DNA of 13,454 bases from Campylobacterales bacterium (lineage in GTDB: Bacteria > Campylobacterota > Campylobacteria > Campylobacterales > Nitratiruptoraceae), in NCBI GenBank assembly GCA_027068245.1, contig JAMOUF010000076.1:1-13454 (forward strand), in the 5' to 3' direction. The notes under the pieces are model-generated. The model was not told where the DNA came from and made no database searches. It saw nothing but the letters and a program-made list of their open reading frames with translations. The stretch's first letter is position 1. Each line of letters opens with the position of its first letter. The position numbers and the translations under genes are program-made. Below are positions 7,308-13,265 of the stretch, one piece after another.

Positions 7308-8981
7308 ATGATAAAACAGAAAATCAAACTTGGAAACCTTATCGTAAACCAGGGGCTAATAACCAAAGAGCAGCTTGATAACGCCCTAAACCTGCAAAAA
7401 GAGCAAAACTACACAAAAAAGCTGGGACAGATACTTATCGACGAGGGTTTCATTACCCAAAAAGAGCTGCTTCAGGTTCTCTCAAGCCAGCTTGGGTATG
7501 AGTTTGTTGATCTTTATGGAGAGAAGATAAATTTCGAAAAACTTGCCAAATATCCTCTACAGGTTCTTAAAAACGCCAAAGCGATACCTTTTAAAGAGGA
7601 TGAGGATTTTATCTATGTTGCCACATCCGATCCTTTGAATTACGAGGCGCTTGAGATTTTGGAAAGAACCCTTGGAATGAAGCCTCTAAAAATCTATCTT
7701 GCTTTGGAAGAGGATATCGAGGCCATCTTTCACAGGCTCTCGATCCTCGAAGATACCAAAACCATTATAGAAGAGGTGAAAAAGGAGCTTGGAAACGAGG
7801 AGGTTATAACCCACTCCGAAAAGAGCGCAATTTTAAGACTTATTCATCTTATCATCAAAGACTCTATCTTAAGAAGGGCAAGCGACATACACTTTGAGCC
7901 GGATGAGAAAAAGGCGGTGGTAAGAGCCCGGATAGACGGCGTGTTGCACGAGACTTTCGTATTTGACAAAGATATTTACAACGCTATCAATACCCGGATA
8001 AAGCTTATGGGAAATATCGATATAAGCGAAAAAAGAAAGCCTCAGGACGGCAGGTTCAGCCTTGAGGTGGAGGATAAGCTCTATGATTTCAGGCTCTCTA
8101 CCTCCCCTACCATTTTTGGAGAATCTATCGTTATGAGGGTTCTTGACAGGGAGAAGGTGCTGCTTAGGCTCGAGGAGCTTGGATTTGAGGATGAGAACTT
8201 AAAGGAGTTTAACAACCTTATCCATTCCCCCTATGGGATCGTGCTGATAACCGGGCCTACGGGCAGCGGTAAAACCACCACGCTATATGCGGCTTTAAAT
8301 GAGATAAAGAGTATTCATAACAAGGTTATGACGATAGAGGATCCCGTGGAATACAGGTTGCCGCTGGTGCAGCAGGTGCAGGTAAACGAAAAGGCGGGAC
8401 TGAACTTCGCCGTGGCGATAAAGTCCTTTTTAAGACAGGATCCAGACATTATGCTTGTTGGAGAGATCAGGGACAAGGAGACTCTTGACGCCGCGGCCCA
8501 GGCCTCTTTGACCGGGCATCTGGTCTTTTCCACCCTGCATACCAACGACGCTCCAGGAGCCATATCAAGGCTGGTCCAGATGGGCCTAAAACCCTATATA
8601 GTCGCCGACGCTTTGATAGGAATAGTAGCCCAAAGGCTCGTTAGAAAGATCTGTCCTTACTGTAAAAAAGAGCATAAGCCGCCAACGGCTTTACTAAAAA
8701 GAGTGGAAAAATACCTGCCAAAGGAGTTTAAGTTTTTTAAAGGGGAAGGGTGCAGCAAGTGTGATTTTACAGGCTATTTTGGCAGGACGATGATATCCGA
8801 GATTTTGGTTTTGGATGAGGAGCTTTCAAAACTGGTATCCGCCGGTGCGAACAAATTCGAGATAAACGAATATGCCCAAAAGAGCAAAAATTTCAAGCCG
8901 ATGATCCTTGATGGAATAAAAAAGGCTCTTAATGGCGTAACGACACTTGAAGAGATCTTGAGAGTCACCAAGGAAAAATAG
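7308..8981 (+). CDS. mshE: Pilus/secretion assembly ATPase, MshE/GspE family (CtsE-like) with MshEN domain
   Basis: 557 aa; ATG one base after the previous stop. The N-terminus has two copies of the MshEN-type motif (residues 7-30 and 38-61, each starting KLG and ending in Gln), which in Vibrio MshE binds cyclic di-GMP. A GspE N-terminal domain follows to about residue 150. The motor has Walker A GPTGSGKT (316-323), Asp box TIEDPVE (342-348), Walker B DPDIMLVGEIRD (378-389) and His box TGHLVFSTLHTND (402-414). Four cysteines (CPYC 449-452 and CSKC 482-485) form the zinc-binding element usual for GspE/PilB assembly ATPases. It should be the hexameric cytoplasmic motor that adds pilin subunits through the adjacent GspF-like protein. 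All catalytic motifs look intact. Confidence 0.94.
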   Translation: MIKQKIKLGNLIVNQGLITKEQLDNALNLQKEQNYTKKLGQILIDEGFITQKELLQVLSSQLGYEFVDLYGEKINFEKLAKYPLQVLKNAKAIPFKEDEDFIYVATSDPLNYEALEILERTLGMKPLKIYLALEEDIEAIFHRLSILEDTKTIIEEVKKELGNEEVITHSEKSAILRLIHLIIKDSILRRASDIHFEPDEKKAVVRARIDGVLHETFVFDKDIYNAINTRIKLMGNIDISEKRKPQDGRFSLEVEDKLYDFRLSTSPTIFGESIVMRVLDREKVLLRLEELGFEDENLKEFNNLIHSPYGIVLITGPTGSGKTTTLYAALNEIKSIHNKVMTIEDPVEYRLPLVQQVQVNEKAGLNFAVAIKSFLRQDPDIMLVGEIRDKETLDAAAQASLTGHLVFSTLHTNDAPGAISRLVQMGLKPYIVADALIGIVAQRLVRKICPYCKKEHKPPTALLKRVEKYLPKEFKFFKGEGCSKCDFTGYFGRTMISEILVLDEELSKLVSAGANKFEINEYAQKSKNFKPMILDGIKKALNGVTTLEEILRVTKEK

Positions 8982-10220
8982 GTGAAGTTTTTTAAAATTG
9001 TCTACAAAAGAGGAGATAGAAGAGGCTCTTTGGTATTGGAGGCAAAAAACCGGATAGAGGCCATAGAGGAGTTTTTGAAAAAAGAGATCGGAGTTTTAAT
9101 CCATATACGGGAGATAAGCGAGCCTTTAAGCGTAAAAATCAAAAGGTTGGCCGAAAAAATTACCAACCCAATCAGAAACAAGCAGGTTGATATGGAGAGG
9201 CTTATAGCTATTTTAGAGCAGCTCTCTGTGATGCTTGATGCGGGCCTGCCTCTCAATTTTGCCCTGAGCGAGGTTGTCAAAAACGAAAAAGATCCGATGC
9301 TAAAAGCGATCTTTGAAAATATTTTATCTGATATTGAGAGCGGAAAGAGTCTTTACGAGGCGGTGAGGCGGTATAAAAAACAGCTTGGAACCATAACCGT
9401 ATCTATGATAAGGCTTGGAGAGGAGACGGGGCAGCTGGCCGAGGAGCTGGGGCACTTGGCAAATGTGTTGCAGGAGATTCTGGATAACAGAAGAAAGTTC
9501 AAAAAGGCCACAAGGTATCCCATCTTTTTGATTGTGGCAATGGTTGTAGCCTTTGTCGTGGTTATAGTGCTTGTGATTCCCCAGTTTGAATCCTTTTTCA
9601 AAGAGTCCAACCTTGAGCTTCCGCTGCCTACCAAATTCCTGCTTTGGGTGGAACATGCAGCGATAGAGTATGGGCCTTTTATTTTGATAGGAAGTTTTAT
9701 CGTTATGGTTATAATCTCCTATCTTTATATGAAAAACGAGAGAGTCAGGATCTTTTTGGATAAGATGATGTTAAAGATATATATCCTTGGGCAGGCTACA
9801 TATTACGCTATGATAAGCAGGTTCTTTTATATTTTCAAAGTTTTGCATGATGCGGGAATTCCTATGATAGAGGCTATAAATATCGCCCTGGAGATCGTCG
9901 ACAACAGCTATCTTAGAAAAAAGCTTAAAAGGATAGTGGTTGCGATCTCGGAGGGGAAATCTCTGTATCAGGGGTTTGAGGAGACGGGACTTTTTGAAAA
10001 TATGATAGTCCAGATGATACGAAGCGGCGAGATCGGCGGAGGCCTTTCGAGGATGCTTGAGAAAGCCAATAAAATATACAAAGACAGATTCGACTATATA
10101 GTTTCCAACATCGCCACGCTGATAGAGCCCGTTTTGATAGCTGCGATAGCGGGATTTGTGCTTACACTCGCACTTGGGATCTTTCTGCCTATGTGGAATA
10201 TAGTTGAAGTTACGGGGTAA
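8982..10220 (+). CDS. mshG: Inner-membrane platform protein, MshG/GspF family (CtsF-like)
   Basis: 412 aa from GTG 8982, directly after the MshE stop; AAGGA (8970-8974) lies 7 nt upstream. Two T2SSF domains are visible (about 73-197 and 275-405), each with a four-helix cytoplasmic part. The duplicated signatures are LSVMLDAGLPL...GKSLYEAV...MIRLGEETGQL and FKVLHDAGIPM...GKSLYQGF...MIRSGEIGGGL. Membrane spans are at about 178-200, 231-250 and 380-403. Length and the three-span layout are normal for GspF/PilC/MshG. The protein forms the membrane pivot that the MshE ATPase acts on during subunit insertion. It is followed after 3 nt by a micro-ORF. Confidence 0.94.
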   Translation: MKFFKIVYKRGDRRGSLVLEAKNRIEAIEEFLKKEIGVLIHIREISEPLSVKIKRLAEKITNPIRNKQVDMERLIAILEQLSVMLDAGLPLNFALSEVVKNEKDPMLKAIFENILSDIESGKSLYEAVRRYKKQLGTITVSMIRLGEETGQLAEELGHLANVLQEILDNRRKFKKATRYPIFLIVAMVVAFVVVIVLVIPQFESFFKESNLELPLPTKFLLWVEHAAIEYGPFILIGSFIVMVIISYLYMKNERVRIFLDKMMLKIYILGQATYYAMISRFFYIFKVLHDAGIPMIEAINIALEIVDNSYLRKKLKRIVVAISEGKSLYQGFEETGLFENMIVQMIRSGEIGGGLSRMLEKANKIYKDRFDYIVSNIATLIEPVLIAAIAGFVLTLALGIFLPMWNIVEVTG

Positions 10221-10223
10221 AAG

Positions 10224-10325
10224 ATGGATTTTGATATAGAGAGCGGAAGTATAATCATAGCTATAATCAGTATGATTATTTTGGGTTTTGGTTTTTGGAT
10301 AATCAGTAAGATAAGCGAGCTTTAG
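10224..10325 (+). CDS. 33-aa single-span membrane micro-protein (candidate)
   Basis: ATG 10224 follows the MshG stop by 3 nt, and a GGGG stretch (10214-10217) sits 6 nt before it. The 33 codons give an acidic N-terminus (MDFDIES), one strongly hydrophobic segment (about residues 9-27, rich in Ile with a Gly-Phe-Gly-Phe-Trp patch) and a short tail with Lys29. The TAG stop (10323-10325) overlaps by 3 nt the TAA of the convergent prepilin gene. It occupies the place where mshF follows mshG in MSHA loci, but is far smaller and I see no link to MshF. I do not recognise a family. Its tight spacing and clean membrane pattern argue for a real gene; conservation would decide. Confidence 0.5.
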   Translation: MDFDIESGSIIIAIISMIILGFGFWIISKISEL

Positions 10326-10804
10326 CCCCTGCTGCAGTTCTCATCGAGGCTGAATGTCCCTACCATAGGATCGTATATCCAGCAGTCGTTGCTGTCCGGC
10401 TTTCCTTCGTTCTCATTGACGCCGCTATGTTTGTTGGAAGCGGGACCCCGGTAGATAAATTTGCCGTTTTTTTCCTCACAGCTCCATCTGGCATCTATGG
10501 TTGATGAGTTTTTCAAAATCCAGTTAAAAGCGGGATCGCAGTCGCCAAGTTGATTTGGATATCCTTTGTCGTTTATATCATCTTTCCCTTTTGAATTGCC
10601 CCATGTAAAATTCCCTTCGTTTACCACCCATTCGCTGTGAACGTCTTCTATGGCACTTTGTATGGTGGAGGCCGTTGCAAGTTCGGCGGATACTTTGGAG
10701 TTTTTGGTAAGACCTCTGAATTTTGGCATCGCCACCATGGCAAGAATGCCTATGATGACGAGCACTATGATAATCTCGATAAGAGTGAAGGATCTCTTAT
10801 TCAT
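10322..10804 (-). CDS. Type IV prepilin (S^F cleavage), second gene of the convergent pilin pair
   Basis: 160 aa. I place the start at the ATG complementary to 10802-10804; a TTG one codon upstream is possible but unlikely. The N-terminus MNKRSFTLIEIIIVLVIIGI has cleavage S^F, Glu+5 and a textbook pilin helix followed by MPKFRGL. The C-terminal domain is Asp/Asn/Gly-rich with four cysteines (89, 109, 141, 157) that could form two disulfides, as in many pilin D-regions. It overlaps the upstream pilin gene by 8 nt and has no evident Shine-Dalgarno, so it is probably translated by coupling. Composition is near 45-50% GC where I counted, like its neighbours apart from the adjacent pilin. Probably a fibre subunit of the machine encoded on the opposite strand. 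Confidence 0.88.
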   Translation of the reverse strand: MNKRSFTLIEIIIVLVIIGILAMVAMPKFRGLTKNSKVSAELATASTIQSAIEDVHSEWVVNEGNFTWGNSKGKDDINDKGYPNQLGDCDPAFNWILKNSSTIDARWSCEEKNGKFIYRGPASNKHSGVNENEGKPDSNDCWIYDPMVGTFSLDENCSRG

Positions 10805-11291
10805 CAAAATGTAAATTTAAATATGTGGTATTTTTATCTCCATCAAAAATTAAACCTAGCTTTTTATTAAGAACTTTTTGGAAATGTTCTTTATTTTTAC
10901 CACTTATATAAGTATAGATTCTTACATTTCCTGCATTGGTACCAGTTTTATAATATGTAAATTGCATATATTTTGAAGGTTCTGCATAGTAGTAGATGTT
11001 AGTTTCACTAGTTTTTCTCCATCCTCTACCTGTATCAGAATTATAATTATATGCAGGAACCTTTAATATGTTGGTAAGATTTAAATCATCAACTGGAACT
11101 TCATTTAACTCTGTTTCATTCAGTAAAGAAACTGCACCATTTTGCATTAAAGTCGTATATGCCGCAATCATATTCGAGATATGAGCGTTCTCTTTTAGAT
11201 ATCTAAATTTTGGCAGCGCAACAGCTGTCAAGATACCTATAACTATCATCACGAAAATCAACTCTATAAGAGTAAAACCTTTTCTGTTCAT
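10797..11291 (-). CDS. Type IV prepilin (canonical G^F cleavage), probable major pilin, AT-rich 3' part
   Basis: 164 aa; ATG complementary to 11289-11291 with a strong Shine-Dalgarno (AAGGAG, complement of 11298-11303). The N-terminus MNRKGFTLIELIFVMIVIGI is the canonical K-G^FTLIE leader with Glu+5 and an uninterrupted helix, followed by ALPKFRYL. The C-terminal domain has no cysteine and is rich in Tyr, Asn, Thr and Lys. It has the best leader and ribosome site of the five prepilins and is first in its own transcription unit, which fits a major pilin; this is inference. The 3' three quarters (10801-11160) is about 27% GC by my hand count, against about 45-50% in the adjacent pilin gene, while the helix-coding 5' part is 33-40%. 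Confidence 0.88.
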   Translation of the reverse strand: MNRKGFTLIELIFVMIVIGILTAVALPKFRYLKENAHISNMIAAYTTLMQNGAVSLLNETELNEVPVDDLNLTNILKVPAYNYNSDTGRGWRKTSETNIYYYAEPSKYMQFTYYKTGTNAGNVRIYTYISGKNKEHFQKVLNKKLGLIFDGDKNTTYLNLHFDE

Positions 11292-11318
11292 AATCTGCTC
11301 CTTAACAGTGATTTCTAT

Positions 11319-11332
11319 TCCGGTCTTCCGGA
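11319..11332 (-). promoter_or_regulatory. Stem-loop predicted at the 5' end of the pilin mRNA
   Basis: On the - strand the sequence TCCGGAAGACCGGA folds into a 5-bp stem with an AAGA loop. With the -10 at 11345-11340, the transcript would begin near 11333, so the hairpin would be its first nucleotides. Such 5'-terminal hairpins can protect mRNA from decay; that role is inferred. Confidence 0.4.
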
Positions 11333-11339
11333 TAGATAT

Positions 11340-11348
11340 ATTATAACA
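11340..11348 (-). promoter_or_regulatory. Extended -10 promoter for the pilin pair
   Basis: Reading the - strand, TG-T-TATAAT (11348 to 11340) is a perfect extended -10. No good -35 is seen 16-18 bp upstream, where the DNA is almost pure A/T, as is common for sigma-70 promoters in Campylobacterota. The start of transcription would be near 11333, giving a leader of about 42 nt with the AAGGAG site. Confidence 0.55.
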
Positions 11349-11396
11349 TAATCAAGAGAAAAAATATTTAATTTTATATTAAATTTTCTTTATATT

Positions 11397-11424
11397 TTGA
11401 TTGTGGTTGTTTTTATGATATAAT
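11397..11424 (+). promoter_or_regulatory. Promoter toward rpmE-rsmI-rlmB
   Basis: TTGATT (11397-11402) and TATAAT (11419-11424) are 16 bp apart, and TG at 11416-11417 makes the -10 an extended one (TGATATAAT). Transcription would start near 11430, leaving a leader of about 120 nt before rpmE. A second A/T-rich -10-like element (TATATT, 11528-11533) is too close to the ribosome site to be preferred. Confidence 0.55.
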
Positions 11425-11446
11425 TTTTATTCCCCTCCCCCTATAT

Positions 11447-11470
11447 AGCAGCGGGGTTTTTCCCGCTGTT
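11447..11470 (+). terminator. Terminator- or attenuator-like hairpin in the rpmE leader
   Basis: CAGCGGG (11449-11455) pairs with CCCGCTG (11462-11468) around a 6-nt loop, extendable by a G-T and an A-T pair, followed by a weak U-rich tract (TTTAATTT). It lies inside the predicted rpmE leader, shortly after the promoter. The preceding CCCCC (11437-11441) could pair with GGGG (11453-11456) and prevent the hairpin. It could end a very short transcript, attenuate rpmE, or serve a bL31-responsive leader; the sequence does not decide. Confidence 0.42.
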
Positions 11471-11550
11471 TAATTTAACGCTTTTATCTTTATTAAATAA
11501 TTCTTTTGATAAAATAACGCTCCAAAATATATTATGACAAGGATAGTGTG

Positions 11551-11751
11551 ATGAGAAAAGGTATTCATCCCGAATATGTAGAGTGTGCGGTAACCTGCGC
11601 CTGCGGAAACCATTTTGTAATTTACTCCAACAAACCCCAGCTTAAAATCGACATCTGCAACAAATGCCATCCTTTCTTTACGGGAAGTGAAAAGATAGTC
11701 GACACTGCCGGCAGGGTAGACAAGTTTAAGAGAAAATACAACCTGAAATAG
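11551..11751 (+). CDS. rpmE: Ribosomal protein bL31 (zinc-binding type)
   Basis: 66 aa from ATG 11551, with AAGGA (11539-11543) 7 nt upstream. A GTG directly before it (11548) is in frame but gives no L31-like extension. [12 protein letters not shown] opens as bL31 does, and the four zinc ligands C16, C18, C36 and C39 (CACGNHF and [11 protein letters not shown]) are all present, so this is the C+ form and not a zinc-independent paralogue. The end [10 protein letters not shown] is typical. It is a large-subunit protein near the central protuberance. It is the first gene of a + strand translation cluster with rsmI one base downstream. Confidence 0.97.
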   Translation: MRKGIHPEYVECAVTCACGNHFVIYSNKPQLKIDICNKCHPFFTGSEKIVDTAGRVDKFKRKYNLK

Positions 11752-11752
11752 T

Positions 11753-12547
11753 TTGCTCCGCTTAGTCCCAACCCCCATCGGCAACCTGGAAGACATAACC
11801 TTTAGGGCTTTAAAGGCCCTAAAAGAGGCGGATATTCTTCTTGCCGAGGATACGAGGGTTATAAAAAGACTTCTGCATCTTCTATCACAAAAATACGGCA
11901 CAGAGTTCAATCCCAAAAAAATCCTCTCTTTTCACGAACACAATCAACACAGGTTTTTGGAAAACATAGAGCCCTCTTTTTTCGATAGCAGCGTGGTCTA
12001 TGTGAGCGATGCGGGAATGCCAGGCATTAGCGACCCTGGAAGCGAGCTTGTCAGATACGCCCAGACCCACGGTATCCCCTATGAGGTTTTGCCAGGCCCG
12101 AGTGCCGCCATAGCCGCTTTTGTAGCAAGCGGTTATGAGGGGGAGTTCACCTTTTTCGCATTTTTACCCCACAAAGGGGAACAAAGGGCGGTTAAACTAA
12201 AAGAGGTGCTGAGCCACCCTTATCACTCCATTCTCTACGAGGCTCCCCACAGGCTGCTGAAGCTTTTAAAAGAGATCAGGGATATCGATGAGAACAGGGA
12301 GCTCTTTTTGGCGAAGGAGCTTACGAAAAAGTATGAGAGATTTTACAAAGGCGGCGCCGGGGAGCTTTATGAGAGGCTAAAAGATGAAAATATCAAGGGC
12401 GAGTGGGTCGTCGTGATAACACCTGCAAAGAAGGAGGCGGATATAGAGGCTATATTGAAGCTGGATATCCCAAAGAAAGAGAAGGCCAAGATGCTGGCGA
12501 AAGTTACCGACAAAAGTATCAAGGAGTGGTATAAAAGTTTGATATAA
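11753..12547 (+). CDS. rsmI: 16S rRNA (cytidine1402-2'-O)-methyltransferase RsmI
   Basis: 264 aa from TTG 11753, one base after the rpmE stop. This start gives MLRLVPTPIGNLEDIT, which aligns with the family N-terminus, so the non-ATG codon is credible although no clear ribosome site precedes it. Family motifs in order: VPTPIGNLEDIT (5-16), AEDTR (31-35), SDAGMPGISDPG (85-96), LPGPSA (113-118), YEAPHRL (162-168) and GEWVV (216-220). It is a SAM-dependent tetrapyrrole-methylase-fold enzyme that 2'-O-methylates C1402 in the decoding centre of 16S rRNA. Length is slightly shorter than E. coli RsmI (about 286 aa) but all motifs are intact. Adjacency to rpmE matches the order I recall in Campylobacter. 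Confidence 0.95.
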   Translation: MLRLVPTPIGNLEDITFRALKALKEADILLAEDTRVIKRLLHLLSQKYGTEFNPKKILSFHEHNQHRFLENIEPSFFDSSVVYVSDAGMPGISDPGSELVRYAQTHGIPYEVLPGPSAAIAAFVASGYEGEFTFFAFLPHKGEQRAVKLKEVLSHPYHSILYEAPHRLLKLLKEIRDIDENRELFLAKELTKKYERFYKGGAGELYERLKDENIKGEWVVVITPAKKEADIEAILKLDIPKKEKAKMLAKVTDKSIKEWYKSLI

Positions 12548-12575
12548 TGCTATAGATAAAGAAGGTTGGGGGTAA

Positions 12576-13265
12576 GTGGCATTGATAGTCTATGGCAAGC
12601 AGATATTTCTGTATATTTTGAAAAAACATCCACAAAAGATAAAAAAAGTCTATCTGGCAAAGGATATCGACAAAGAGCTTTTTTTAAAACTCAGACGCCT
12701 TGGGGTGGAGATAGTCCGGGTTGACAGCAAGAAGGCCCAGGCTTTAAGCCGTGGCGGTAACCACCAGGGGTTTATACTGGAGATAGAAGATATAGAGTTT
12801 ATGGATTTAAATCAGCTAAAAGATGAGAAGTTTTTGGTTGTTTTATATGGCATAACCGATGTTGGAAATATCGGCTCGATTATCCGGACAGCCTACGCAC
12901 TTGGCGTGGGTGGGGTGGTTGTAAGCGGTATAAACTCTTTGAAGATGGAGGGCGTTGTCAGAAGAAGCAGCGGTGCCGCGCTGGATATGCCAATAGCCCT
13001 TAAAAGCAATATTTTTGATGTTTTAAAAGAGCTTAAAGATGTGGATTTTACCCTCTATGCCGCCGATATGAGCGGCGTTGACGTGAGGAAAAAGAGATTT
13101 GAGGGCAAGAGGGCCCTGGTTTTGGGCAGTGAGGGTGAGGGAATTCCAAAAAAGGTGCTGCAGCGTGTGGATGAGACGCTGAAAATCCAGATGGTAAGGG
13201 ATTTTGACTCTCTAAACGTCTCTGCGGCGGCTGCCATATTTATAGACAGGATGAGAGATGAGTGA
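12576..13265 (+). CDS. rlmB: TrmH/SpoU-family rRNA 2'-O-methyltransferase, RlmB-like
   Basis: 229 aa from GTG 12576, after a GGGGG stretch (12568-12572). The N-terminal substrate-binding part ends with GGNHQGF (60-66), typical of SpoU proteins. The SPOUT trefoil-knot motifs are present: motif 1 VGNIGSIIR (96-104), motif 2 LVLGSEGEGIP (181-191) and motif 3 DSLNVSAAAAIF (211-222). These bind SAM and the catalytic Arg lies in motif 1. RlmB methylates G2251 of 23S rRNA; other TrmH-family members use other sites, so the substrate is inferred from closeness to this group. It overlaps the next gene by 8 nt. Confidence 0.85.
   Translation: MALIVYGKQIFLYILKKHPQKIKKVYLAKDIDKELFLKLRRLGVEIVRVDSKKAQALSRGGNHQGFILEIEDIEFMDLNQLKDEKFLVVLYGITDVGNIGSIIRTAYALGVGGVVVSGINSLKMEGVVRRSSGAALDMPIALKSNIFDVLKELKDVDFTLYAADMSGVDVRKKRFEGKRALVLGSEGEGIPKKVLQRVDETLKIQMVRDFDSLNVSAAAAIFIDRMRDE

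Noticed and set aside
9324..9656. 110-codon open frame on the - strand inside mshG, and another at 9353-9634
   Set aside because: Shadows of the GspF-family gene; His/Lys-rich composition without any recognisable motif.
10637..10870. 77-codon + strand frame across the junction of the two - strand pilins
   Set aside because: Antisense to two clear prepilin genes, with a Gly/Phe/Tyr-rich sequence produced by the complement of pilin codons.
11366..11384. Inverted repeat ATTTAAT-5-ATTAAAT between the divergent promoters
   Set aside because: Made only of A and T in an A/T-rich region, so a 7-bp match is expected by chance; could be an operator but nothing supports it.
11470..11916. 148-codon open frame on the - strand across rpmE and the start of rsmI
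   Set aside because: It is antisense to two well-supported genes, shows no domain pattern, and its reading is explained by codon bias of those genes.
12543..12548. TATAAT at the end of rsmI as a promoter for rlmB
   Set aside because: It includes the rsmI stop and has no convincing -35; rlmB lies only 28 nt downstream and is probably co-transcribed.
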